Shown piece by piece: positions 9,646-19,194 of a stretch of DNA of 64,000 nt; position 1 is the first letter of the stretch, and each line of letters opens with the position of its first letter. Under the pieces are notes generated by a model. It saw nothing but the letters and a program-made list of their open reading frames with translations. It was not told the DNA's origin and made no database searches. Source of the stretch: CAYQOX01 sp964419335 (lineage in GTDB: Bacteria; Hinthialibacterota; Hinthialibacteria; Hinthialibacterales; Hinthialibacteraceae); contig CAYQOX010000001.1 in NCBI GenBank assembly GCA_964419335.1, positions 124,001 to 188,000 on the forward strand, in the 5' to 3' direction. Position numbers and translations under genes: made by a program.

Positions 9646-10415
9646 TTCATAAAGTCATAATAACCAGTATTCGATACAAACGACAGGCCTTTCCCATTTA
9701 TATAAATGTGGTATTCAGTTTTATTATTTTGTAATAAGGTTTTTGGAAACGTGGAGAGGTGAGTCTTCCACCCAAAAGTAAAATAATTTGAGTAGACGTA
9801 AAAAATCCCTTGTTTCTAATGAAAGGATAGAGTAAAATTACTAAAACACGATATTAAATGTTTGACACGCCTGTTATTTAATCCTCGACCCTGCTAAATT
9901 TGATTCAATAAAATAGCACATAACTTCTTTGGGTATAATGAGCAATTATTTTTCTCAACGATCTATATCGCGATATTAGCGCGGATCTTCTAAATGACAG
10001 GATTAAATTGAGAAGTAAAGTTTGTGACGAGGGAAGGGGTTTCTTTCCTGAATAAATATTCAAAGTCACCCGATTGACTTTTGATCCTATAACTCTTGGT
10101 TTTGATAATTCCCAAAAAACAGTTTTTGGCGGTGAATTGTCTAGTATGACCTCTCGCAGCGCGGCTTATTGTGTTATCTAGGAGTGATGGGAAAACATCC
10201 GTTCTGTGGTAAACATGAAATTAGGATAGCAACTGGAATACGTTAGGAATCCATTTCCTTTAAGAACCTATTTCCACCTATTTGATAAATTAAAAATAAT
10301 TTTACAAAAGATATCGTAAAGTATCCGTTGGAGAGCCTTTTTTCGAATGACTCGGAGGCTTATTCATAGAAGGTATATATGGTGTTGTCTTTTCTGCTTT
10401 TTAGAGTAAACAAAT
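9646..10415. other. Long AT-rich intergenic gap before polA
   Basis: About 770 bases without any frame longer than 60 codons on either strand. The composition is AT-rich with T-runs, and no tRNA, repeat array or strong hairpin is visible by eye. It must contain the polA promoter; no clean -35/-10 pair could be placed. The length is unusual in an otherwise compact window, so it may hold an unrecognised RNA or a decayed gene. Confidence 0.4.
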
Positions 10416-13061
10416 ATGGAAAAAGTTTTTTTAATTGACGGCAGTTCTGTATTTTTTCGATCTTATCATGCCATCCCCGATTTGCATCGATCCGATGGAA
10501 TGCTCACCAATGCTCTCTATGGATATTTATTAACCTTGCGGAATCTCTTTCAAGAATATCATCCAAAAGAGATGATTGTGGCATTCGATCTACCTGAGCA
10601 AACATTTCGTAAAGATCTTTATGAAGCCTATAAAGCCAATCGGGTAGAACCGCCAGAGGATTTGGTAGCCCAGATTCCTTATATTAAAGAAGCAACAGAT
10701 TTGTTGGGAATTACCCAATTTGAACTTCCCGGTTATGAAGCGGACGATCTTATTGGAACTATCGCCAAGCAATTGGAAGAAGAGGGGAAGGGTGCGATCG
10801 TTGTTTCGGCTGATAAGGATTTGTTACAGCTTGTCAATAATAAGGTTTCCGTTTTACGTCAAACCCCTCGAAGCAATCAGTTATATGGTGAGAAGGAAGT
10901 TCAAAACCGGTTTGGAGTTTCTTCTGAGCAGTTGGTGGATTATTTTGCTTTAATGGGCGATAGCAGCGATAACATCCCCGGAGTTCCTGGTATTGGTGAA
11001 AAAACCGCCCGGGATTTGATCCAGCAGTTTGGTTCACTCGAGAGCTTGTACGACAATCTCGATCAAGTAAAAGGGAAAAAGCGAAAAGAAACGTTAGAGA
11101 AAAACCGAGAGATGGCTTATTTGTCACGACAATTGGTTGAGATTAAGCGGGATGTCGACTTACACTTTGAGGATCAATACGCTTGTGTGAAAGAGATCGA
11201 CCCGGAGAAACTCTATCGATTTTATATGGATATGGAGTTTCGTTCGCTGGCAGAAGAAATTGAACGCGATATAGAGGACGAGGAACTTTGTTATGAAACG
11301 GTTGGTGATGCCGCTTCGATGGAGTCGATCGCAAAGGCGCTTCAAAAGAAAGGAATCTTTGCGGTGGATACGGAGACGACCTCTTTAAATTCATTGCAAG
11401 CCGACTTGGTGGGGATTTCCATTTCTGTTGAACCGCAACAAGGTTGGTATTTCCCTCTGGGACATCTTACAGGAGAGAATTTAACCAAAGAGGTTGTCTT
11501 GCAGCATTTGGGGCCCTTGTTTGAATCGGAAGAAATTGGAAAAGTTGGGCATAATATTAAGTATGATCTTCATATTTTAGAAAATGCGGGTTTCACAGTA
11601 GAAGGGATTAGAGGCGACACCTTAATTGCTTCTTGTTTAGTGCAGCCTGAGGTGCAAAGTCGAAAGTTGGATGATCTCGCCTTCTCCCAAGTGGGGATGA
11701 AAATGACTTCCATTTCTGATTTGATAGGGAAGGGAAAGAAACAATTAAGCATGGCTCAAGTTCCGGTTGAGGTTGTGTCGACCTATGCTTGCGAGGATAC
11801 CGACGCTACATGGCGGTTGCATGAGGTTTACGAGAAAAAACTCAATGCGATGAAGATGAGAGGCCTTTATGAAGATCTCGAGTTGCCTCTACTGCGGGTG
11901 TTAGCGGATATGGAAACGCGGGGAGTGCGGGTGGATCCTGAAATTTTGCAGGAGCAATCGGACGCATTAGGAGAAGAGATTAAGGCATTAGAAAGAGACA
12001 TCTATGATTCGGTAGGACGAGAATTTAACATTAATTCCCCTTTGCAATTAGCAGAAATCTTGTATGATGATTTACAACTCCTTTCGGGGCGGAAACGTAC
12101 CACACGTGCCGATATTTTGGAAAAGTTGGCGAATGAGGGTGTCGGTTTTGCCCAAAAAATATTAGACTACCGACATCGAAAAAAAATAAAATCCACATAT
12201 CTCGATGCGCTGCATGATTTGATTGATCCAAAGACGGGACGGGTCCATACAACTTATAGTCAAACGGTAGCGCAAACAGGGAGAATTTCCAGCAGCGATC
12301 CCAATTTACAAAATATACCGATTCGGACTGATCTTGGTCGTCGGGTGAGACGGGCCTTCTTGGCAGCAGATGGATACTTACTCATTTCTCTAGATTATTC
12401 CCAAATTGAATTGCGAATCCTGGCTCACATTGCTGGTGACGAAGGTTTGAAGCGCGCGTTTTTAGCGGGAGAAGATATCCATCGTCGAACAGCGGCCGAT
12501 ATTTTTGATGTTTCAATGGATGATGTAACTCCCGATATGCGGCGTAAGGCAAAGGAAGTGAATTTTGGGTTGAACTATGGGATGTCGCCTTATGGATTGG
12601 CGAAACGTTTGGGAATCCCAGAGAAGGAAGCGCAGTCTTATATCGAAACATATTTCCAGCGTTACCCGATGGTACAGCAGTATATGGATCAAACGGTGGC
12701 CCAAGCCAAAGAACAATTATATGTTACGACGATCATGGGGCGACGGATTTCTACAGCTGGAATTAATCAAGACAATCGAATGCGCCAGGACAATGCGAAA
12801 CGTGCTGCCATCAATGCTCCGATTCAAGGCTCTGCGGCTGAACTGCTAAAGGTAGCCATGATACGTGTTTCTGAACAATTGCAAGAGCAAGAGGCCAATA
12901 TTTTACTCACGGTCCATGATGAATTGATCTTAGAAGTTAAGGAAGATCTCGTCGACGAGGTCGCGCAACAATGTCGTCACTGTATGGAAAACGCTATGGA
13001 ATTATCGGTTCCTATTCCTGTAGAAATCTCGATCGGTACGAGTTGGGCCGATTTGAAATAA
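10416..13061 (+). CDS. polA: DNA polymerase I
   Basis: 881 residues, the usual length for full PolA. The N-terminal 5'-nuclease domain (about 1-290) begins 'FLIDGSSVFFRSYHA' and contains the metal-binding 'GYEADDLIGT' and 'MGDSSDNIPGVPGIGEKTA' helix-hairpin-helix. The 3'-5' exonuclease domain (about 300-480) keeps its catalytic acids: D318 and E320 in DTET, the HNIKYD motif and YACEDTD, so proofreading looks intact, unlike Bacillus or Thermus enzymes. The polymerase domain shows motif A (LDYSQIELR, D660), the O-helix (RRKAKEVNFGLNYGM) and motif C (VHDE, H834-D835). It fills gaps and removes primers in repair and lagging-strand synthesis. coaE follows after 9 bases, as in many bacteria where polA and coaE are linked. 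Confidence 0.97.
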   Translation: MEKVFLIDGSSVFFRSYHAIPDLHRSDGMLTNALYGYLLTLRNLFQEYHPKEMIVAFDLPEQTFRKDLYEAYKANRVEPPEDLVAQIPYIKEATDLLGITQFELPGYEADDLIGTIAKQLEEEGKGAIVVSADKDLLQLVNNKVSVLRQTPRSNQLYGEKEVQNRFGVSSEQLVDYFALMGDSSDNIPGVPGIGEKTARDLIQQFGSLESLYDNLDQVKGKKRKETLEKNREMAYLSRQLVEIKRDVDLHFEDQYACVKEIDPEKLYRFYMDMEFRSLAEEIERDIEDEELCYETVGDAASMESIAKALQKKGIFAVDTETTSLNSLQADLVGISISVEPQQGWYFPLGHLTGENLTKEVVLQHLGPLFESEEIGKVGHNIKYDLHILENAGFTVEGIRGDTLIASCLVQPEVQSRKLDDLAFSQVGMKMTSISDLIGKGKKQLSMAQVPVEVVSTYACEDTDATWRLHEVYEKKLNAMKMRGLYEDLELPLLRVLADMETRGVRVDPEILQEQSDALGEEIKALERDIYDSVGREFNINSPLQLAEILYDDLQLLSGRKRTTRADILEKLANEGVGFAQKILDYRHRKKIKSTYLDALHDLIDPKTGRVHTTYSQTVAQTGRISSSDPNLQNIPIRTDLGRRVRRAFLAADGYLLISLDYSQIELRILAHIAGDEGLKRAFLAGEDIHRRTAADIFDVSMDDVTPDMRRKAKEVNFGLNYGMSPYGLAKRLGIPEKEAQSYIETYFQRYPMVQQYMDQTVAQAKEQLYVTTIMGRRISTAGINQDNRMRQDNAKRAAINAPIQGSAAELLKVAMIRVSEQLQEQEANILLTVHDELILEVKEDLVDEVAQQCRHCMENAMELSVPIPVEISIGTSWADLK

Positions 13062-13070
13062 AGAAAGATT

Positions 13071-13679
13071 ATGCCGAGTTTATCTTCGTTGGTTTATCAG
13101 ACCCTTGGGCTGACCGGAAATCCCGGGGCGGGAAAAAGTCTCGTGGCTCAATGGTTTCGAGAAAGGGGGGCGCAGGTTGTTAGCGGTGATGAAATTGGCT
13201 ATGAAATGTTGAAGAAGGATTCTCCGGTTTTTTCTGAATTAATACACACTTTTGGTCGAGAAATCGTTTCTGAAGAAGGTGATATTGATCGAGGGACCTT
13301 GGGAAAAATGGTATTCCAGGATCCTCGCCGATTGGATCAATTGAATGCCATTGTTCATCCTCCAATGTTGCAGTGTATACAAGAAAAAATCCATGCGTTT
13401 CGGCAAGCGCATGATCCGGGGCCTTGGGTTCTCGATGCAGCTTTGATCTATGAATGGAACATAGAGGATTGGTTTGACTATGTAGTGTTGGTAAGTGCAG
13501 ATCAAGAAATACGGCGTCATCGCTTTGAGCAAAGCCGACGGAAGAAAAACTATTTTGAGGAGCGTGAGTCGCGATTCATTCCTCAATCTGAAAAAGAAAA
13601 ACGAGCTCATATCGTTATTCCCAATAACGATTCAATCAATAAGTTATATGAAAGAATCCAAAATCTTTTTGATGGTTGA
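13071..13679 (+). CDS. coaE: Dephospho-CoA kinase
   Basis: 202 residues catalysing the last step of coenzyme A synthesis, ATP-dependent phosphorylation of the ribose 3'-hydroxyl of dephospho-CoA. The Walker A loop is GNPGAGKS near the N-terminus, followed by the substrate-binding 'VSGDEIGYEML', the 'RLDQLNAIVHPP' segment and the 'DAALIYEW' strand, which corresponds to the DxPLLFE motif of the family. The 'EIRRHRFEQSR' lid and the C-terminal 'VIPNNDSINKLYERI' complete the signature. Start ATG lies 9 bases after the polA stop; the Shine-Dalgarno is weak (AGAAAG), suggesting translational coupling. It is followed by rho after 24 bases, a compact three-gene housekeeping operon. Confidence 0.94.
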   Translation: MPSLSSLVYQTLGLTGNPGAGKSLVAQWFRERGAQVVSGDEIGYEMLKKDSPVFSELIHTFGREIVSEEGDIDRGTLGKMVFQDPRRLDQLNAIVHPPMLQCIQEKIHAFRQAHDPGPWVLDAALIYEWNIEDWFDYVVLVSADQEIRRHRFEQSRRKKNYFEERESRFIPQSEKEKRAHIVIPNNDSINKLYERIQNLFDG

Positions 13680-13703
13680 AAGGATTAAGGAAAGAAAAAT
13701 ATC

Positions 13704-15218
13704 ATGGAAATGAAATCACAATCACGACGATCCAAAAACAATAAGAATTACGAGAAGAACAATTATCAAAATAATAATTGGAAAAGTAATTCTTATGAGA
13801 AGCGATCGTCAGAGCGGAACAACGAAAAACGATCAGATGATCGCAACGAGCGGAAAGACATGAATGACCGTAATGATCGCAATCGTCCCGAAACCAACGC
13901 TGCAGCCAATAAGCCGGCCTGTGTGGAGATGGCCGAACAGGTGAAGAGTTTGGAGATGGAAGGCTTGAAGAAGAAGACCGTCTCCGAGCTTATGGATATC
14001 GCCAATAAGTTGGAACTGGACAGCCTTAGTGGTATCCGAAAGCAAGAACTCATTTACCGGATTTTGGAGCAGGCGGCAAAGGTGAGCAGCGAAAAAGGGA
14101 ACGTGCTGGAAGGGAGCGGTGTTTTGGAAGCGCTTCCCGAGGGGTTTGGCTTTTTGCGCAGTGCGAACTATTGTTACTTGCCTGGTCCTGATGATATCTA
14201 TGTCTCTCCATCCCAGATCCGGCGTTTTGGCTTGCGCAAGGGGGATACGGTTTCCGGTGTGATTCGTCCTCCTAAAGATGGTGAACGTTATTTCGCCTTG
14301 CTTAAGGTTAATTCCATTAATAATGAACCGCCGGAGGCCGCGAAAAATAAAATTCTCTATGATAACTTAACGCCTCTGTTTCCCACAGAGCGATTTAACA
14401 TGGAGGTCAATCCGAAACGCATTTCCTCGCGGATTATCGATCTGATTACGCCTATGGGAAAAGGGCAACGTGCATTGATCGTCGCTCCTCCCAATACGGG
14501 AAAGACGATGCTATTGCAGGAGATTGCGAATAGCATTATCACGAACCATCCCGAGGTGTATTTAATTGTTCTGTTGATCGATGAACGTCCCGAGGAAGTG
14601 ACTGACATGGAACGGACGGTAAAAGGCGAAGTCGTGGCTTCTACCTTTGATGAGCCACCTGACCGTCATGTTCAGGTAGCCGAGATGGTGATCGAAAAAG
14701 CCAAGCGGTTGGTGGAATACCGTAATGATGTGGTGATTCTCCTCGATAGTATTACGCGTCTTGCCCGCGCCTACAACCAAGTAGCGCCTCATAGCGGCAA
14801 GATTTTATCCGGGGGGATTGATTCAAGCGCTTTGATTCCACCCAAGCGATTCTATGGAGCCGCGCGCAATATCGAAGAAGGCGGGAGTTTGACGATTATG
14901 GCCACGGCTTTGATCGATACTGGCAGCCGTATGGATGATGTCATATATGAAGAGTTCAAAGGAACGGGAAATCTCGAACTTCATCTTGACCGAAAACTGG
15001 CAGAACGTCGGATTTACCCAGCGCTAGATATCAATCGTTCTAAAACCCGAAAGGAAGAATTGCTGCTTCCACCGGATGAACTAGAGCGAGTTTGGTTGTT
15101 GCGTAAGGTGTTAAATGAGATGAATGCTAGTGAGGCGGTTGAGTTGTTGATCGAGCGTATGCGAAAAACCAAGAGCAACAAAGAATTTCTCGAAACCTTG
15201 CATCAATCGGATCTATAG
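13704..15218 (+). CDS. rho: Transcription termination factor Rho with low-complexity N-terminal extension
   Basis: 504 residues, longer than E. coli Rho (419) because of a 70-residue N-terminal segment very rich in Asn, Arg, Lys, Ser and Asp (many NDRN/RNNEKR-like units). After it come the Rho N-terminal helix bundle ('TVSELMDIANKLELD'), the RNA-binding OB fold ('GFGFLRSANYCYLPGPDDIYVSPSQIRRFGLRKGD' region) and the RecA-like ATPase with Walker A APPNTGKT (K267), Walker B (VVILLDSITRLARAYN), and the R-loop/hexamer segment 'GTGNLELHLDRKLAERRIYP'. It is a ring helicase that terminates untranslated transcripts. A Shine-Dalgarno (AAGGA/GGAAAG) lies upstream. The Asn/Arg-rich insert resembles extensions of Bacteroidota and other Rho proteins implicated in RNA binding or condensate formation; here that is an inference. 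Confidence 0.96.
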   Translation: MEMKSQSRRSKNNKNYEKNNYQNNNWKSNSYEKRSSERNNEKRSDDRNERKDMNDRNDRNRPETNAAANKPACVEMAEQVKSLEMEGLKKKTVSELMDIANKLELDSLSGIRKQELIYRILEQAAKVSSEKGNVLEGSGVLEALPEGFGFLRSANYCYLPGPDDIYVSPSQIRRFGLRKGDTVSGVIRPPKDGERYFALLKVNSINNEPPEAAKNKILYDNLTPLFPTERFNMEVNPKRISSRIIDLITPMGKGQRALIVAPPNTGKTMLLQEIANSIITNHPEVYLIVLLIDERPEEVTDMERTVKGEVVASTFDEPPDRHVQVAEMVIEKAKRLVEYRNDVVILLDSITRLARAYNQVAPHSGKILSGGIDSSALIPPKRFYGAARNIEEGGSLTIMATALIDTGSRMDDVIYEEFKGTGNLELHLDRKLAERRIYPALDINRSKTRKEELLLPPDELERVWLLRKVLNEMNASEAVELLIERMRKTKSNKEFLETLHQSDL

Positions 15219-15382
15219 CCATAGTCATGCGGCTATAAATGAGTATGGGGGGAACGTGTGCCTACCTGTGCAGAAAGGTACAGTTGATTGAGAGGGCTGT
15301 TTTTTCTCGCCCGATAAGGACGCGTTCTGATGTGCTGCGAGGGGTGAACTCATCAATCTCGCTTCGTGCAACTTACCCCTCG
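15214..15382 (+). promoter_or_regulatory. Structured leader between rho and the ABC exporter gene
   Basis: The 191-base gap after rho holds two inverted repeats. The first, TATAGCC/GGCTATA (15214-15237), overlaps the rho stop codon and has a 10-base loop. The second pairs CGAGGGGTgAA (15339-15349) with TTACCCCTCG (15373-15382), a long stem with one bulged G and a 23-base loop, ending about 27 bases before the exporter start. Neither is followed by a T-run, so they look more like RNA structure or an operator than intrinsic terminators. The in-frame codons upstream of 15410 encode no recognisable transporter sequence, which supports an untranslated leader. Confidence 0.35.
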
Positions 15383-15409
15383 TCCGGAAGAAAATGCACT
15401 CGAGTGAAT

Positions 15410-17278
15410 ATGAAACAACGCAATCTACATCGTGATTTGAAAACGCTTTCGCAAATCGCCCGATATGTTTTGCACTATAAGGGTCGATTGGTACTTACGG
15501 TGGTTTGCAGCGTGATCATTTCCATTTTGAGTGTTGTGTTGCTGACGTTACTTAAACCCTCTGTGGAAGCCATTTTTGAGCGTCCCCCCGAAGCCGCAGG
15601 CAAACTTGGTTCGCTTCTAACACCGGTCTATTCTTTGATTGATGCGTATTCGCAGGATAAACCGCTGATAACGCTCGCTATTGTATGTGTCAGTGTTTTG
15701 ATTGTGACGGCTCTGAATGGCATTTTCCGTTATACGCAGGAATATATGGTACGCTGGATAGGGAACCGCGTGATCATGGATATGCAGCGTAATCTCTATT
15801 CACGAATGACCCAATTTCATTGTGCCTATTTCAGTGGTAAAAAAATCGGTTCATTACTCTCGTATTTTACCGTCGATATTCGGGTGATTGGAAATACGAT
15901 TTTTTATGTATTTGGCCGGTTGCTCCTCGATCCATGTATATTACTGGTTACGATCGGTTTTCTTCTTTATCTGCAGTGGAAATTGACTTTGATCTATATG
16001 CTGATCTTTCCCTTCATCTTCGTAACGATGCGGTATTATGCGCGCAAAAACCGGCGCGCAGGACGGAGGGCCCAAAGCATCATCGCCAATCTAGGTGCCT
16101 TTCTGCAGGAACACTTTAGCCATATCCGTTTGGTGCAGGGTTATAACATGTACGAGCACCAACGCAAACGTTTTTGGAATGAAACTCGAGGTGTTTTTAG
16201 CGCCACGATGTCTATGGTGAAAGCGACCGCGGCCTCTTCACCCATTAACGAATTCTTGGGGATCTTTGCCTTGTGTTGTGTACTCCTCTTAGGCGGATTT
16301 ATGATTTTTTATGGAGGAGATAACACGGCTTTTTCGGGAGAGGATTTCATTGTTTATATCGCCGCTTTGGCGGCTATTTATCAACCGGTCAAACGCTTAG
16401 AACGCACGATTCAAGAAATCCAGCTAGGTATTGCTGCCACCGAGCGGGTTTTTGATGTGATGGAAACCGATGCGTTTTTGGAAGAACGACCTAATGCAAT
16501 TGACAAGCGTGATTTTCAACGTGATATTGTGTTTGACAATGTTTCTTTTACTTATGACGGGACAGAATATGTTTTACAAGATGTTTCGTTGAAAGTGAAT
16601 AAAGGGGAACAGATCGCGTTTGTGGGGCCCAGTGGGGCAGGGAAAACGACTCTGATTAATTTAATCCCCCGATTTTTCGATCCAACGACAGGTCGTCTCA
16701 TGATGGATGGATATGATTTTCGTGATATTCAAGTCGATTCCTTACGCGCTCTCATCAGTTATGTCGCTCAGGATATTATGATTTTCGGGGATACTGTTTG
16801 GATGAATATCACCTGTGGCGAAACTGGGTATACCCAAGATCAGGTAATCCGTGCTGCCAAGGCGGCCTATGCACATGAATTCATTACGGCTTTGCCAAAA
16901 GGATATGACACCATGGTTGGTGAGCGTGGCGAATCGCTTTCCGGGGGGCAGTGTCAACGAATAGCGATAGCGCGTGCGTTTCTGCGCGATACACCAATAT
17001 TGATTTTCGATGAAGCGACTTCCTCGCTTGATAGTGAATCCGAGCGGCATATTCAACGCTCGATGGAGCAGTTGATGGAAGGTCGTACGACGTTTGTCAT
17101 CGCCCACCGTCTCTCGACGGTATTGCAATCCGACAAGATTGCTGTCTTAGAGCGAGGGCGTCTTGTCGATGTGGGTCCCCATACTGAATTATTACAAGGC
17201 TGCGCTCTTTATCAACGGCTTTATAAATTACAGTTCGACCCCGCCTCTTCGGTAGAAATTCATCCCACCAACCCATAA
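15410..17278 (+). CDS. MsbA-like ABC exporter (fused membrane and ATPase domains)
   Basis: 622 residues from the ATG at 15410. The frame is open upstream to 15239, but that part is Arg/Ser-rich and lacks family similarity, so I start at MKQRNLHRDL. Six membrane helices span about residues 20-320 (including 'LVLTVVCSVIISILSVVLLTLLK' region), with the ABC-exporter coupling motif around 'GKKIGSLLSYFTVDIRVIG'. The C-terminal ATPase has Walker A GPSGAGKTT (from residue 406), Q-loop 'ISYVAQDIMIFGDTV', signature LSGGQ (about 510), Walker B LIFDEATSSLD and the H-loop AHRLST. This is the lipid A/multidrug half-transporter type that works as a homodimer in the inner membrane. A glycosyltransferase gene follows, consistent with envelope lipid or polysaccharide export, but the cargo cannot be read from sequence. 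Confidence 0.9.
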   Translation: MKQRNLHRDLKTLSQIARYVLHYKGRLVLTVVCSVIISILSVVLLTLLKPSVEAIFERPPEAAGKLGSLLTPVYSLIDAYSQDKPLITLAIVCVSVLIVTALNGIFRYTQEYMVRWIGNRVIMDMQRNLYSRMTQFHCAYFSGKKIGSLLSYFTVDIRVIGNTIFYVFGRLLLDPCILLVTIGFLLYLQWKLTLIYMLIFPFIFVTMRYYARKNRRAGRRAQSIIANLGAFLQEHFSHIRLVQGYNMYEHQRKRFWNETRGVFSATMSMVKATAASSPINEFLGIFALCCVLLLGGFMIFYGGDNTAFSGEDFIVYIAALAAIYQPVKRLERTIQEIQLGIAATERVFDVMETDAFLEERPNAIDKRDFQRDIVFDNVSFTYDGTEYVLQDVSLKVNKGEQIAFVGPSGAGKTTLINLIPRFFDPTTGRLMMDGYDFRDIQVDSLRALISYVAQDIMIFGDTVWMNITCGETGYTQDQVIRAAKAAYAHEFITALPKGYDTMVGERGESLSGGQCQRIAIARAFLRDTPILIFDEATSSLDSESERHIQRSMEQLMEGRTTFVIAHRLSTVLQSDKIAVLERGRLVDVGPHTELLQGCALYQRLYKLQFDPASSVEIHPTNP

Positions 17279-17377
17279 CGATTTTTCCTCGTAGGTTAAA
17301 AAGAGTAGAATACAGAATGTCTATTAGACATTTTTAAAGATGACATGAACTAGAAATGCGAATAAGACCGGTGCTTT

Positions 17378-19189
17378 ATGTTGCGGAAAACGGTGCCCAT
17401 AGCCCTCCTTCTCATTCTCCATGCTATTTTGTTATGGCATAGTGTGCGGATGAAATCGGCTACGGTGGATGAGCTTAGCCATTTATCCGCGGGGCTATAT
17501 TCAATGACCCGGCTTGATTTTCGCCTCAATCGTGCTTCACCTCCGTTGCCCAATTTAATTTGTGCGCTGCCAGTGTTGATGAGTCATGATGTGACGCTTT
17601 CGGATCATTATGGCTGGCGCATGGGGATTTGGAATGGGCTTGGAGATCGGCTCGTTGAAGATAATCCAGAAACGTTCCATTCTATTCTCATGGCAGGGCG
17701 TCTTGGGACCATTGTATTATCCGTGTTACTTTGTTTAATCATTTTTTTATGGAGTAGAGAACTTTGGGGTTATGTACCGGCTTTGTTGGTTCTTTGTTTG
17801 GTTGTTTTCGAACCGAATGTTTTGGCTCATGGCCGGCTCACGACTACAGATGTTTGTGCTAGTTTGTTTTTTGTTTTAACCGGCTATCTTTTTTGGCGGT
17901 TTTTTAAAAGGCCTTCTCTTATTCGTCTTAGTTGGTTGTCGATTTCTGTAGGGCTGGCTTGGTTATCAAAGCATTCGGGCGCGGTGCTCTATATTGCTTT
18001 ATTTATTGGTTTTCTGTATTTTGCTTATACTCACCCCACGCGGAGAATGATCCCTCGCTTTTATCTACGCTTTCCCCGTTCAATTCGTTTGGCCTTATGG
18101 GCGATGGGATTAACTTTTTATGTTTTTTGTGTATCGCTTATCGTGGTTTGGGCAGGGTATGGTTTTGAAATTGGCGATCCAATTTCGGGAAGCCGAGAAC
18201 CGGTTCATAGTCAATTCCTTAAAGATCTAATTGTCCCAATGAATTCTGTGGCCATGTTTTTTGGACGTGAAGAGCCGCTTTCCTTTGATTTAAATAATCC
18301 CAACGAGCCTCTGTGGCTATGGCTGCGAAAATGGACACCCTTATTTACTCATATCGAAGCCTTCTTGGCGAATCAAGCGCATCTTCGCACGGGGCATTTA
18401 GGCTTTTTTATGGGTGAATTATCGAGCCGGGGGTGGCTTTCCTATTATCCTATTTTATTTCTGATAAAGACGCCAATCCCGCTTTTGTTAGTATTTTTTT
18501 TGGGGGTGGGATTAATACTTATGGGGCGTGTATCTCTCGCAAAAACTACGCTTTTGGGATTATTTCTCATTCCACTAGTTTTGCTCTATTTTCTTCTATT
18601 TAAGAATACGGCCAATATTGGTTATCGCCACGCTTTGCCTGTTATCCCCTTTATCTTTGTAGGTTTTGCGGGAGCCGTTTTTTCGTACTTATATGAACAA
18701 ATCGTATGGGACTCATGGTTCAGCGACTTATTTCTGAAAAAGAACCGAAGTGCATTTATTTTGTTATTTATCTTTATTGGGGGAACGATCGGTTCGGTGT
18801 TGTCTCAACATCCGCATTATATCTCGTATTTTAATTACGCGGTTGGTGGTCCGAAATACGGGCATTATTATGCCGTGGATTCGAACTTGGATTGGGGGCA
18901 AGATTTACTATTTTTAAAGCAAGCGGTTGAAGAGGGAATGATTCCTGCGCCGCGTTTGATTTATTTCGGCTCGGAGCATCTCCCTGACGCTTATGAGGTG
19001 TCTTATGAATCTGTCCCGCGTGATCGTCCATTAGAACCGGGGCTTTATGTCATCAGTGCATCGAGTTTACGCGGGATTGGCATGGAACGCTTTTTTAAGC
19101 ATCTTCGCCCTTTCCAGCGGCGGTTTCCGGATGGTTTTATCACACCCTCTTTGCTGATTTATACCCATCATTCAGAAGTCGAAGAATAA
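17378..19189 (+). CDS. GT-C family membrane glycosyltransferase (PMT/ArnT-like)
   Basis: 603 residues with about eleven hydrophobic segments. The first periplasmic loop contains 'SATVDELSHLSAGLY' and 'DFRLNRASPPLPNLI'; the acidic residues after the first helix are the catalytic feature of dolichyl-phosphate-mannose protein mannosyltransferase-like (PMT, GT39/GT83) enzymes that use polyprenyl-phosphate sugars. The soluble C-terminal part has the frequently seen 'YYAVDSNLDWGQDLL' and 'LIYFGSEHLPDAYEV' block of bacterial PMT-like proteins. It probably transfers a sugar to protein or envelope lipid in the periplasm. It starts 99 bases after the MsbA-like gene and ends 5 bases from the convergent isomerase gene. 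Acceptor and donor are unknown. Confidence 0.82.
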   Translation: MLRKTVPIALLLILHAILLWHSVRMKSATVDELSHLSAGLYSMTRLDFRLNRASPPLPNLICALPVLMSHDVTLSDHYGWRMGIWNGLGDRLVEDNPETFHSILMAGRLGTIVLSVLLCLIIFLWSRELWGYVPALLVLCLVVFEPNVLAHGRLTTTDVCASLFFVLTGYLFWRFFKRPSLIRLSWLSISVGLAWLSKHSGAVLYIALFIGFLYFAYTHPTRRMIPRFYLRFPRSIRLALWAMGLTFYVFCVSLIVVWAGYGFEIGDPISGSREPVHSQFLKDLIVPMNSVAMFFGREEPLSFDLNNPNEPLWLWLRKWTPLFTHIEAFLANQAHLRTGHLGFFMGELSSRGWLSYYPILFLIKTPIPLLLVFFLGVGLILMGRVSLAKTTLLGLFLIPLVLLYFLLFKNTANIGYRHALPVIPFIFVGFAGAVFSYLYEQIVWDSWFSDLFLKKNRSAFILLFIFIGGTIGSVLSQHPHYISYFNYAVGGPKYGHYYAVDSNLDWGQDLLFLKQAVEEGMIPAPRLIYFGSEHLPDAYEVSYESVPRDRPLEPGLYVISASSLRGIGMERFFKHLRPFQRRFPDGFITPSLLIYTHHSEVEE

Positions 19190-19194
19190 TTTCT

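Noticed and set aside
17321..17334. Motif CTATTAGACATTTT shared with 24796-24809, both upstream of genes
   Set aside because: A 14-base match between two sites is expected several times by chance in 64 kb, so it is not evidence of a common operator.
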